NCBI RefSeq assembly: GCF_003086295.3
Contig: NC_092045.1
Span: 89,790,693-89,854,692 of the forward strand
Origin: Arachis hypogaea
Taxonomy: Eukaryota; Streptophyta; Magnoliopsida; Fabales; Fabaceae
Direction: 5' to 3'
Length of the DNA stretch: 64,000 bases
Part shown: piece by piece, positions 35,601 through 47,304 of the stretch
Layout: every line of letters begins with the position of its first letter
How positions within the stretch are numbered: the first letter of the stretch is position 1
Notes under the pieces: model-generated
What the model was told of the DNA's origin: nothing
What the model saw: the letters and a program-made list of their open reading frames with translations, nothing else
Database searches by the model: none
Program-made: the position numbers and the translations under genes

Positions 35601-36722
35601 AAGGAATACCACAGACAAGGTTTAGACTTTCTGGATTCTCCTAAATGCCGCCATCAATTCTAGATTATAACACGAAGATTCTGATCTCACGGAATGGAAG
35701 GCTCGGTTGTCAGGTGAGGGCAACCATGCGTCGTGCATCAGGAATCTAAGAGATACACACTATAGCTTTTGCTTGTAGAACGGAATTGGTTGTCAGACAC
35801 GTGTTCATAGGAACGGATGATGATGAGTGTCACGGATCATCACATCCATCAGATTGAAGTACGAGCAGTATCTTAGAACAGAAATAAGATAGAATTTGAA
35901 TAAAAGATAGTAGTAATTGCATTAAAACTCGAGGTACAGCAGAGCTCCACACCCTTAATCTTTGGTGTGTAGAAACTCCACCGTTGAAAATACATAAGTG
36001 ATAAAGGTTCAGGCATGGCCGAATGGCCAGCCCCCAAAACGTGATCACAGGATCAAAAATACAATCCAGGATCCAGGATCGGTCAAAAGACTCTGAATAC
36101 AATAGTAAAATGTCCTATTTATACTAGACTAGCTACTAGGGTTTACAAGAGTAAGTAATTGATGCAGAAATCCACTTCCAGGGCCCACTTGGTGTGTGCT
36201 TGGGCTGAGCTTGAGCTTTACACGTGAAGAGGCTTCTTTTGGAGTTGAACGCCAAGTTGTAATGTGTTTTTGGCGTTCAACTCTGGTTCGTGATGTGTTT
36301 CTGGCATTTGACTCCAGAATGCAGCATGGAACTGGCGTTGAGCGCCAGTTTACGTCCTATAATCCCGAATAAAGTATGAACTATTATATATTGCTGGAAA
36401 GCTCTGGATGTCTACTTTCCAATGCCATTGAGAGCGCACCATTTAGAGTTATGTAGCTCCAAAAACTCCATTTCGAGTGCAGAGAGGTCAGATTCCAACA
36501 GCATCAGCAGTCCTTTGTTAACCTTTTATGAGAGTTTTACTCAAGTCCCTCAATTTCAGCTAGAAATTACCTGAAATCACAGAAAAACACACAAACTCAT
36601 AGTAAAGTCTAGAAATGTGAATTTAGCATAAAAACTAATGAAAACATCCCTAAAAGTAGGTAGATTATACTAAAAACTATCTAAAAACAATGCCAAAAAG
36701 CGTATAAATTATCTGCTCATCA
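35601..36722 (-). repeat. Fragment D partial LTR
   Basis: It matches the family LTR from its start (TGATGAGCAGATAATTTATA on the minus strand, ending at 36722) to about two thirds of its length, where GGAATACCACAGACAAGG abuts gag sequence. The LTR 3' part, PBS, leader and gag start are deleted. At 36722 it interrupts the gag of element A. Confidence 0.8.
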
Positions 36723-38990
36723 CCTCCCAACACCAAACTTAGAGTTTGGTTATGGCCTCTCAACACCAAACTTAGAGTTTGAATGTGGGGGCTTTGTTTG
36801 ACTTTGTATTGAGAGAAGCTTTTCATGCTTCCTCTCCATGTGTACAGAAGGAGAACCTTGAGTCTTGAATACAAGGTAGTCCTCATTCAATTGAAGGACC
36901 AACTCTCCTCTGTCAACATCAATCACAGCTTTTGCTGTGGCTAGGAAAGGTCTGCCAAGGATGATGGATTTATCCTCATCTTTCCCAGTGTCTAGGATTA
37001 TGAAATCAGCAGGGATGTAAAGGCTTTCAACCTTCATTAGCACATCCTTTACTAGTCCATAAGCCTTTTTCATGGATTTGTCTGCCATCTCTAGTGAGAT
37101 TCTTGCAGCTTCAACCTCAAAGATTCCCAGTTTCTCCATGACAGAGAGTGGCATGAGGTTTATGCCTGACCCCAGGTCACACACAGCCTTCTCAAAATTC
37201 ATGGTGCCTATGGTACAAGGTATTAAGAACCTTCCGGGATCTTCTTTCTTTTGAGGTAATGTCTGCCTAATCAAGTTATTCAGTTTATTGGTGAGCAAGG
37301 GAGGTTCATCCACCCAAGTATTATTACCAAATAACTTGGCATTCAGCTTCATGATTGCTCCAAGGTACTTAGCAACTTACTCTTCAGTAATATCTTCATC
37401 TTCTTCAGAGGAAGAATAGTCATCATAGCTCATGAATGGCAGAAATAGGTTCAATAGAATCTCTATGGTCTCTAGATGAGCCTCAGATTCCTTAGGTTCC
37501 TCAATTGGGAACTCCTTTTTGTCCAGAGGACATCTCATGAGGTCTTCCTCATTGGGATTCATGTCCTCCTTCTCCTCTCTAGGTTCGGCCACACCAAGTA
37601 AGGTTATGGCCTTGCACTCTCTTTTTGGATTCTCTTCTGTATTGCTTGGGAGAGTACTAGGAGGAGTTTCAGTGACTCTTTTACTCAGCTGGCCCACTTA
37701 TGCCTCCAAATTTCTAATAGAGGACCTTGTTTTATTCATGAAACTTAGAGTGGCCTTAGATAGATCAGAGACTATATTTTCTAAGCTAGAGGGACTCTGC
37801 TCAGAATTCTCTGTCTGTTGCTGAGATGATGATGGAAAAGGCTTGCTATTTCTAAACCTGTTTCTTCCACCATTATTAAAGCCTTATTGATGCTTTTGTT
37901 GATCCTTCCATGAGAAATTTGGATGATTTCTCCATGAGGGATTATAGGTGTTTCCATAGGCTTCACCCATGTAATTCACATCTGTCATTGCAAGGTTTTC
38001 AGGATCATAAGCTTCTTCTTCAGAAGATGCTTCTTTAGTACTATTGGATGCATTTTGCAAACCATTCAGACTCTGAGAAATCATATTGACTTGCTGAGTC
38101 AACATTTTGTTCTGAGCCAATATGGCATTCAGAGCATCAATTTCAAGAACTTCCTCCCTCTGAGGCGTCCCATTACTCACAGGATTCCTTTCAGAGGTGT
38201 ACATGAATTGGTTATTTGCAACCATTTCAATGAGTTCCTGAGCTTCTGCAGGCATTTTCTTCAGGTGAATAGATCCACCTGCAGAATAGTCCAATGACAT
38301 CTTAGATAATTCAGACAGACCATCATAGAATATATCTAGGATGGTCCATTCTGAAAGCATGTTAGAAGGACACTTTTTGGTCAGTTGCTTGTATCTTTCC
38401 CAAGCTTCATAGAGGGATTCACCTTCTTTCTGCCTAAAGGTTTGAACATCCATTCTAAGCTTGCTCAGTTTTTGAGGAGGAAAGAACTTGGCTAAGAAAG
38501 CCGTGACCAGCTTATCCCAAGAGTTCAAGCTATCTTTAGGTTGAGAGTCCAACCATATTCTTGCTTTGTCTCTAACAGCAAAAGGGAAAAGCATAAGCTT
38601 ATAGACATTGGGATCAACTCCATTGGTTTTAACAGTATTACAGATTTGCAAGAATTCAGTTAAGAACTGAAAAGGATCTTCTGATGAAAGTCCATGAAAT
38701 TTGCAATTCTGTTGCATCAGAGAAACTAATTGAGGCTTTAGCTCAAAGTTGTTTGCTCCAATGGCAGGGATTGAGATGCTTCTTCCATGGAAGTTGGAAT
38801 TTGGTGCAGTAAAGTCACCAAGCATCTTCCTTGCATTGTTGTTGGGTTCGGCCATTACTTCTTTTTTGAGATTCTCTGTAAGGTTTTCTCTGGATTATTG
38901 TGCTTTTGCTTCTCTTAGCTTCTTCTTCAGAGTCATTTCAGGTTCAGGATCTGCTTCAAAAAGAATGTCCTTGTCCTTGCTCCTGCTCAT
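36723..38990 (-). pseudogene. Element A gag-protease pseudogene
   Basis: From ATG at 38990 (MSRSKDKD) the minus strand shows the family gag with NNFELKPQLVSLMQQNC, RDKARIWLDSQP and LRMDVQTFRQKEGESL, the NTYNPSWRNHPNFSW block, and the protease with CDLGSGINLMPLSVMEKLG and IILGRPFLATAKAV. Stops are seen shortly after the start (before SRENL), after KDQQKHQ at 37884, before VGQLSKRV and before VAKYLGAI, all without frame change. The 3' end, within the NSKFGV repeats, is cut by the fragment D LTR at 36722. Confidence 0.85.
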
Positions 38991-40349
38991 ATGAAAAAGA
39001 AGAGAACAGAAAAGAAGAAGAATCCTCTATGTCACAGTATAGAGATTCCTTTATGTGAGTAGAAGAGAAGAAGAATAAGGAAAGAAAGAGAAAAATTCGA
39101 ACACAGAGAGGAAGAGAGGGTTCGAATTATAAGAAGAAGAGAAGAGTGTTATTGATTAAATAAATAAATAGAAGAAGATGAGAGGGAGATAACTTCGAAA
39201 ATTATTTTTGAAAAATGGTTAATGATTTTCAAAAATTAAGAGAAGAAATAAAATTAAAATTAAAATTTGAAACAATTAGTTAATTAAAAGAATTTTGAAA
39301 AAAGGTGAGGAGTTTTCGAAAATTAGAGAGAGAAAAGTAGTTAGGTGGTTTTGAAAAAGATAAGAAATAGTAAAATAAACAAAAAGTCAATTAGTTAATT
39401 GAAAAAGATTTGAAAATCAATTTTGAAAAGATAAGAAGTTAGAAAAGATTTTTGAAATCAAAAAAAAAATGATTGAAAAAGATTTGATAAAAAAAAGATA
39501 TGATTTCAAAAAGATATGATTGAAATTTATTTTGAAAAAGAGTTGAAAAGGAAATTAAAAATATTTGATTTTTAAAATTAAAGTTGATGACTTGACTAAC
39601 AAGAAACTAAAAGATATGATTTTAGAATTTTAAAGATTGAGCCTTTTTTAATAGGCAAGTCACAAACTTGAAATTTTTGAATCAAAACATTAATGTTAGT
39701 AAAGATTTTCGAAAATTTATATTTTTTTATTTTTTTTGAATTTTTAATGAGGAGAGGGAAAAACACAAAATTGGCTCAAAACATGAAAAATTAAGATCAA
39801 AACAAGAAAACATGCAAGAACACTTTGAATGTCAAGATGAACACCAAGAACACTTAGAAGTTCATGATGAACATCAAGAACTTATTTTTGAAAAATTTTC
39901 AAGAAAAGAAAAACATGCAAGACACCAAACTTAGATATTTGTCATGTTTAGACACTATGAATTTAAAAATGCATATGAAAAATAACAAAAGACACAAAAC
40001 AAGAAAATATGAAGATCAAACAAGAAGACTTGTCAAGAACAACTTGAAGATCATGAAGAATGCAATGCATGAAATTTTCGAAAAATGCACAAATTTTTAA
40101 AACATGCAATTGACACCAAACTTAAAAATTGACACTAGACTCAAACAATAAACACAAAATATTTTTGTTTTTTTATGATTTTATTAATTTTTTTGGATTT
40201 TTCGAAAATTATTTTTAGAAAAACGAAAAAGAAGAAAAATTTTGAAAGATTTTTGAAAACTTTTTGAAAATAAAATAATGGTTAAAACAAGAAGAAAATT
40301 ACCTAATCTGAGCAACAAGATGAACCGTCAGTTGTCCAAACTCGAACAA
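38991..40349 (-). other. A-rich gag leader of element A
   Basis: About 1.35 kb of AAAAGATATGA and TTTTCGAAAA low-complexity DNA with no gene. It carries ACACCAAACTTA boxes near 39923 and 40112, which are reverse complements of the AAGTTTGGTGT motif. Confidence 0.7.
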
Positions 40350-40367
40350 TCCCCGGCAACAGCGCCA
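40350..40367 (-). promoter_or_regulatory. tRNA-Asp primer binding site of element A
   Basis: The reverse complement is TGGCGCTGTTGCCGGGGA, one mismatch from the tRNA-Asp complement, six bases from the 5' LTR. Confidence 0.8.
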
Positions 40368-40373
40368 AAAACT

Positions 40374-42054
40374 TGGTGCACGAAATTGTGATCTCAATGG
40401 CGCCAACAACTTGGTACGCACAATTGTAATCTCAACTCTTTTTCACAACTTCGCACAATTAACCAGCAAGTGCACTGGGTCGTCCAATTAATAAACCTTA
40501 CGTGAGTAAGGGTCGATCCCAGGCTTGAAGCAAGCTATGGTCATCTTGTAAATCTCAGTTAGGCGGATTTAAATGGTTATGGAATTTTGATAATTAAAAG
40601 ATAAATAAACATGAAATAAAGATAGAGATACTTCTGTAATTCATTGGTGAGAATTTCAGATAAGCGTATGGAGATGCGTTATTCCTTCTGGATCTTCGCT
40701 TTCCTACTGTCTTTATTCAATCATTCATACTCCTTTCCATGGCAAGCTGTATGTAGGGGGATCACCGTTGTCAATGGCTACCGTCCATCCTCTCAGTGAA
40801 AATGGTCCATCTACGGGTTACGTAGGGCTAATCATCTGTCGGTTCTCACTTATGTCGGAATAAGATCCAATGATCCTTTTGGGTCTGTCACTACGCCCAA
40901 CAGTCATGAGTTTGAAGCTCGTCACAGTCATCCCATCCCAGATCTTACGCGGAATACCACAGACAAGGTTTAAAATTTTCGGATCTCAAGAATGCTGCCA
41001 ATTGGTTCTAGCTTATACCACTAAGACTCTGATCTCAAGGAATTGAAGGCTCTGTTGTCAGGAGAGGCAATCAAACGCATGGACCAGGAATCTAAGAGAT
41101 ACATATTCAATCGAAGGTAGAACGGAAGTGGTTATCAGGCACGCGTTCATGAGTGAGGATGATGATGAGTGTCACGGATCATCATATCCATCAGGTTGAA
41201 GTATGAATGAATATTTTAGAACAAGAATAAGCTTGAATTGAATAGAGGAACAATAGTAATAGCATTAATTTCTGAGGAACAGCAGAGCTCCACACCTTAA
41301 TCTATGGTATGTAGAAATTTCACCGTTAAAAATACATAAGTGATGAAGGCCCAGGCATGGCCAAATGGCCAGCCCCCATAAAAGTCTAAGATAGCATAAA
41401 ACTAATCAAAGATCCCATCATGTATAATACAATAGTAAAAGGTCCTATTTATACTAGACTAGTTACTAGGGTTTACAAAAATAAGTAAATAATGCAGAAA
41501 TCCACTTCCGGGCCCACTTGGCATGTGCTTGGGCTGAGCATTGAAGCTTTCATGTGTAGAGACTTCTCTTGGAGTTAAACGCCAGTTTGTAGCCTGGTTT
41601 GGGCATTTAACTCTAGCTTGTAACCTGTTTCTGGCGTTTAACGCCAGAATAGGGCAGAGAATTGGCATTTAAATGCCAATTTGCGTCATCAAAACTCAAT
41701 CAAAGTATGGACTATTATATATTTCTGGAAAGCCCTAGATGTCTACTTTCCAACGTAATTAAGAGCATGCCATTTGGATTTCTGTAGCTCCAAAAATTTC
41801 ATTTCGAGTGCAGAGAGGTCAGAATCTAACAGCATCAGCAGTCCTTTTTCAGCCTCTGAATCAGATTTTTGCTCAGGTCCCTCAATTTCAGCCAGAAAAT
41901 ACCTGAAATCACAGAAAAAGACACAAACTCATAGTAAAGTCCAGAAATATGAATTTTGCTTAAAAACTAATAAAAATATACTAAAAAGTAGCTAGATCCT
42001 ACTAAAAACTTTCTAAAAATAATGCCAAAAAGCATATAAATTATCCGCTCATCA
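40374..42054 (-). repeat. 5' LTR of element A
   Basis: 1681 bp, same start and end as 22959-24645 and closely similar throughout. It is followed by the GTGGA duplication at 42055-42059. Confidence 0.9.
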
Positions 42055-42227
42055 GTGGATTTATTTATGTCATCAACTATGCTACTTTACTTTTCATCAG
42101 CACTCTCATTAAATTTTTAGTATATGAAAACCCCAAAGTCATACAATAACATCACACATGAAAGTCATACAACATATAAAATATTGAAAGTCATACAATA
42201 ACTAGAGTGAGAAATTTGGCTGGAGCT

Positions 42228-43851
42228 CTATTGGTTAATCGCACCTGCACTTACAGCACCACATTGACAACATCTACTACGGCTGTGGCCCTCAGCCCCG
42301 CATTGCTTACATCGCCTAGGACCACGCAACATCCAAGTGTCCATCTCATTCAAGAAATAGGTCATCTTTGGCCGGCCTTTAGATACCCGTCTGAGGAACA
42401 GATTACCTACGAATCGAGGTCCATGATAAACAGGCCATGTTGTGGGATTCCCAAGTGGCCTAAACCTCGCCCTATAAACTCGTTGAAGTTGGTCTATTTT
42501 GTAGATATCATGTACATATAGTTGCCAATCCAGCCGCTGGTTTGCACAACAAGCAAACACATGTCGACATGGAAGTCGGTCAACCTGAAATTCACCACAG
42601 TCACACCGTTGTCGACGGAGGTCCACTGTATACTCTAGACCATAGGGACACTCACATACTTCAAATACCTCATTCTGTTGGTCAAAGCAACTAACTTGGA
42701 TGTTACCCGCTGCCCACTAATTGGCATGCAATTTGGAGCTTACAAGCTCAGAGAACATATGTCCTGAATTACTTCGAGCCTCAGAAACAACTCATTAAGC
42801 TTATAAATGTTACCTTAACAAGTGCAGTGACTGGAAGATTGCGAGCCCCTTTCATTACCGAGTTTATGCACTCCACTAGATTGGTGGTCATATGACCCCA
42901 TCGATATCCCCCATCAAATGCTAAAGCATACTGCTCACGTGGAATCCGATCCAACCAGTTGGTATAAGCCTCACCCCGCTTGCGTAAACGCTGATAACTC
43001 GTCTCGTACTCACGAACTGTTCACGAGTATCCTGTCATTAAAAAAAAGACCCACTATAAGTAACGTTCATCATAATAATTAGGTTCAAGAGTAATTGTAA
43101 TTGTAACTATCGTACCGATGTTGACGATAAGCTTCTGCAGATACGGAGCCTTGAACTTCCTAAAAAAGTTGGACTCTATATGTTTGATGCAAAACATGTA
43201 GAATGCTCTGGGAGGAGACCAAGCTCCGTTACTACGAGCGATAGCTGCCCTAATGGAATTGTGCCGATCAAAGATAAGGCCCACACCATCACGTGTCACA
43301 ACATGCTGTCGCAAGTTACTAAGAAAAAAGTGACAAGCCTCAGAAGTCTCTCCCTCAACTATCGCAAGTGCAATAGGCACGATGTTGTTGTTGCCATCTT
43401 GTGAAACTGTAACCAACAAACAACCCTTGTATTTTCCATACAAATGAGTTCCGTCTACCTGCACTATTGGCTTGCAATGTCTGAATGCTCTAATACAAGG
43501 GTAATAACTCCAGAAGACTCAGTGCAGTACATGAATATTAGGAACCAAGTCATCTCCCTGATACGCAGGCTTTGTTTCAAAATCAACGACTGCGGATGGC
43601 TCCTTGTGACACATGACCTCAAACCATATTGGCAAGGCTTCGTACAAAGCTTCCCAACCTCCGAATATTGACTCCACTACCTTCTATTTTGCCAACCATA
43701 CTTTGCGATAACTTATGATGTTGTTAAACTTTGACTGTACTTCCACAATAACTGATTTTACATTTATAGATGGGTCAACTTCTACCAATGGCTTTATTGC
43801 TTCTGCAATTGTGTTGGAATCTAGCTTCGAATGATCTTGAGAAATGGTGGC
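42228..43851 (-). pseudogene. MULE-1 transposase gene, 3' portion
   Basis: Continuing from 54288, the minus strand reads the DDE part of a MULE transposase: VDGTHLYGKYKGCLL with the first catalytic Asp, QDGNNNIVPIALAIVEGE, and GLIFDRHNSI with the second Asp. An intron follows (GT at 43125, AG before 43031), then GGYRWGHMTTNLVECINSV. Next comes a SWIM zinc finger ([20 protein letters not shown], 42570-42630) and a CCHC knuckle ([14 protein letters not shown]) near the C-terminus. The protein cuts and joins element ends. Damage: stops after VWLAK (43684) and after IHVLH, and a broken stretch near 42700. It is not functional. Confidence 0.85.
43847..43851. repeat. Left target duplication of element C (GTGGC)
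   Basis: GTGGC is repeated at 54288-54292, flanking element C within the transposase exon. Confidence 0.9.
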
Positions 43852-45575
43852 TGATGAGCGGATAATTTGTATACTTTTTGGCATTGTTTTTAGTATGATC
43901 TAGTTAGTTTTTAGTATATTTTTATTAGTTTTTAGTTAAAATTCACTTTTCTGGACTTTACTATGAGTTTGTGTGTTTTTCTGTGATTTCAGGTATTTTC
44001 TGGCTGAAATTGAGGGACCTGAGCAAGAATCTGATTCAGAGACCAAAAAGGACTGCAGATGCTGTTGGATTCTGACCTCCCTGCACTCGAAGTGGATTTT
44101 CTGGAGCTACAGAAGCCCAATTGGCGCGCTCTCAACGGCGTTGGAAAGTAGACATCCTGGGCTTTCCAGCAATATATGATAGTCCATACTTTGCCCAAGA
44201 TTTGATGGCCCAAACCGGCGTTCAAAGTCACCCTTAGAAATCCCAGCGTTAAACGCTGGAACTGGCACCCAAATGGGAGTTAAACGCCCAAACTGGCACT
44301 AAAGCTGGCGTTTAACTCCAAGAAGGGTCTCTGCACGAAAAATGCTTCATTGCTCAGCCCAAGCACACACCAAGTGGGCCCGGAAGAGGATTTTTATGTC
44401 ATTTACTCATTTCTGTACACCTTAGGCTACTAGTTTTCTATAAGTAGGACCTTTGACTATTGTATTAAAAATCTTTTGATCTTTGGAATCTTTTTCTTTA
44501 GATCTTTTGATCACTTTGGGAGGCTGGCCATTCGGCCATGCCTAGACCTCATGCTTATGTATTTTCAACGGTGGAGTTTCTACACACCATAGATTAAGGT
44601 GTGGAGCTCTGCTGTACCTCGAGTATTAATGCAATTACTATTGTTCTTCCATTCAATTCCGCTTGTTCTTGTTCTAAGATATCACTTGTTCTTCAACTTG
44701 ATGAATGTGATGATCCGTGACACTCATCATCATTCTCACCCATGAACAAGGTGACTGACAACCACTTTTGTTCTACAAACAACCAAGGCTCTAGTGAATA
44801 TCTCTTGGATTCCTGATTGCATGATGCATGGTTGATCGCCTGACAACCGAGTGCTCGTCTGACAAACGAGCCAACCATTCCGTGAGATCAGAGTCTTCGT
44901 GGTATAGGCGAGAACTGATGGCAGCATTCAAGAGAATCCGGAAGGTCTAACCTTGTCTGTGGTATTCTGAGTAGGATTCAATGACTGAATGACTGTGACG
45001 TGCTTCAAACTCCTGAGGGCGGGGCGTTAGTGACAGACGCAAAAGAATCACTGGATTCTATTCCGGCCTGATTGAGAACCGACAGATGAATTCCGCTATG
45101 CTGTGACAGAGCATATGCAATCGCTTTCACTGAGAGGATGGGAGGTAGCCACTGACAACGGTGAAACCCTTGCTTAAGCTTGCCATGGAAGAGAGTAAGA
45201 AGGATTGGATGAAGATAGTAGGAAAGCAGAGAGACGGAAGGGAAGGCATCTTCATGCGCTTATCTGAAGTTCCTACCAATGAATTACATAAGTATCTCTA
45301 TCTTTACCTTTGTGTTATTTTCGTTCATCACCCATATACATTTGAGTTTGCCTGACTAAGATTTACAAGATGACCATAGCTTGCTTCAATACTAACAATC
45401 TCCGTGGGATCGACCCTTACTCGCGTAAGATTTATTACTTGGACGACCCAGTGCACTTGCTGGTTAGTTGTGCGAAGTTGTGTAATGCCATGGTATTGAG
45501 CTACCAAGTTTTTGGAGGTCATGACCGGGGATTATGAGAGTTGTGAAAAAGTATTGTTCACAATTTCGCGCACCA
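43852..45575 (+). repeat. 5' LTR of element C
   Basis: 1724 bp. GGCGTT palindromes occur at about 44215-44325. A PBS-like box CCAAGTTTTTGGAGGTC plus CCGGGGATT lies inside the LTR at 45503-45532. Confidence 0.9.
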
Positions 45576-45581
45576 AGTTTT

Positions 45582-45599
45582 TGGCGCCGTTGCCGGGGA
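45582..45599 (+). promoter_or_regulatory. tRNA-Asp primer binding site of element C
   Basis: TGGCGCCGTTGCCGGGGA, a perfect complement of the 3' end of plant tRNA-Asp, six bases after the LTR. A weaker second copy (TTGGCGTTATTGCCAGGGA) lies at about 45664-45682. Confidence 0.85.
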
Positions 45600-47304
45600 T
45601 TGTTCAAGTTTTGAGCAAGCTTTTGGTAACATCAGTGCCAAGATCCGGCAACAACACCAAGTTTTTGGCGTTATTGCCAGGGATTGTTCAAGTTTGGACA
45701 ACTGACGGTTCATCTTGTTGCTTAGATTAGGTATTTATTTTTTTTTCGAAATTCTTGAAGATGAATTCTAGAGTTTCATGATGATTTGTTGAAATCTGGC
45801 TGGCTGAGAAGCCATGTCTAATCTCATTGGACCGAGGTTTCAACTTATCACCACAAGAGCTTGTTGATTCTTATCAATCTTGCTTTTGGAGCAGTGATTT
45901 GCTAAGGCTTGGCTGGCCTCTGGCCATGTCTAGTGTTTTGGACCGAAGCTTTCTTTGAAAGCTTGGCTGGCTGTGAAGCCATGTCTAATTCCTGGACCGG
46001 AGTCTTAGACTAACATTGCCCTGATTCCTGGAATTCTCATTAAGAATTTTGATACCTTTTTCCACTTGATTTTCGAAAAACACAAAAAAATTAAAAAAAT
46101 CATAAAATCCAAAAATATTTCTTGTTTGAGTATAGTGTCTCATCATAAGTTTGGTGTCAATTGCATGTATTCATTCATGTATCTTAGTGATCTTCAAGAT
46201 GTTCTTGATGATTTACTTGCTCTGATCTTTGAATTCAATTAACTTGATTGTTTTGTGTGTCTCATATGCATTTTCATTTTGTTAGTGTCAGTAGTATACA
46301 AACTGCTAAGTTTGGTGTCTTGCATGCATTGTTATTTGATTCTTGTTGCATTTTGGTTTGTCCTTATTATTAAAAATCCAAAAATATTTTTAATTTGTGT
46401 CTTTTCAAGTCAATAATACAGAGAATTGAGGATTCAGAACATACAGCAGAGGAATTGCACAGAAAAAGCTGGGCGTTCAAAACGCCCAGTGAAGAAGGAC
46501 AGACTGGCGTTTAAACGCCAGCCAGGGTACCTGGTTGGGCGTTTAACACCCAAAAGGGTAGCATTTTGGGCGTTAAACGCCAGAATGGATACCATTCTGG
46601 GCGTTTAACGCCAGGATGGCTAGAGGGGAAGATTTTGTTTTCAAATCAAATTTTTTCTAAGTTTTCAAAATCTTTTCAAAATCAAATCTTTTTCAAATCA
46701 ATTTTTCAATCAAATCTTTTTCAAAAATCAATTTCTTTCCATTTTTTAAGATACTTACTATCAATTAATGATTTGATTCAACATTTCAAGTATGTTACCT
46801 TTTCTGTTGAGAAAGGTTTAATGTTTGAATCATATCTTTTCTTGTTAGTCAAGTTTTTAATTTTCAAATCAAATCTTTTTAAAATGTTTTTCAAATCATA
46901 TCTTCTCAATCACATCTTTTTAAAAAAAAAAAAACTAATCATATCTTCTTAACCACATCTTTTTCAAAATAGTTTTCAATCAAATCTTTTTGATTTCTAA
47001 TTTCAAAATCTTTTTCAAAAATCAATTGATTTCTTTTCCCTTTTCATTTTCGAAAATTAAGTAATGTGTTTCAAAATATTTTTCAAAATTTCTCACTTAA
47101 TTTTCGAAAATTACTTCCCTCCTTCTCACATCCTTCTATTTATGGACTAACACTATCCCTTAATGCAAAATTCGAACTCCATCTCCTTTGATAAGTTCGA
47201 ATTTTCTACTTCTGTCTTCTACTCCTCTTTTCCTCTAACACCTAAAGGAATCTCTATACTGTGACATAGAGGATTCCACATTTTCTTGTTCTCTTCTCTT
47301 TCTT
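45600..47304 (+). other. Leader of element C
   Basis: A gene-free leader of 1.7 kb. It holds three GGCTGGCTG-type blocks (45790-45990), AAGTTTGGTGT boxes at 46147 and 46308, five GGGCGTTTAACGCC-type palindromes between 46467 and 46619 including the perfect CTGGCGTTTAAACGCCAG at 46504-46521, and then a long pyrimidine/A-rich part with TTTTCGAAAATT motifs. Confidence 0.7.

Larger units (their letters stand above)
22959..42054 (-). mobile_element. Element A: Athila-like Ty3/gypsy element, - orientation, with nested relatives
   Basis: Its LTRs at both ends are similar to each other, run TG to CA, and are flanked by a perfect 5-bp duplication GTGGA (22954-22958 and 42055-42059). In element orientation (right to left) the parts are 5' LTR, tRNA-Asp PBS, a long A-rich leader, a gag-protease pseudogene cut at 36723, a block of nested relatives (B and D), a 3' untranslated part with a stem-loop, and the 3' LTR. 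No reverse transcriptase or integrase is visible anywhere, so A was probably already non-autonomous. The Athila assignment rests on the gag sequence around YGNTYNPSWRNHPNFSW and on the CDLG-type protease motif. Confidence 0.85.

Noticed and set aside
44693..44927. Short frames in the LTRs of element C, repeated at 53405-53639
   Set aside because: They lie in the LTR, are not conserved in the A and B LTRs and have no domain.
46467..46619. CRISPR-like array from regularly spaced palindromes
   Set aside because: The units are degenerate palindromes without unique spacers of constant length, in a plant retrotransposon leader.
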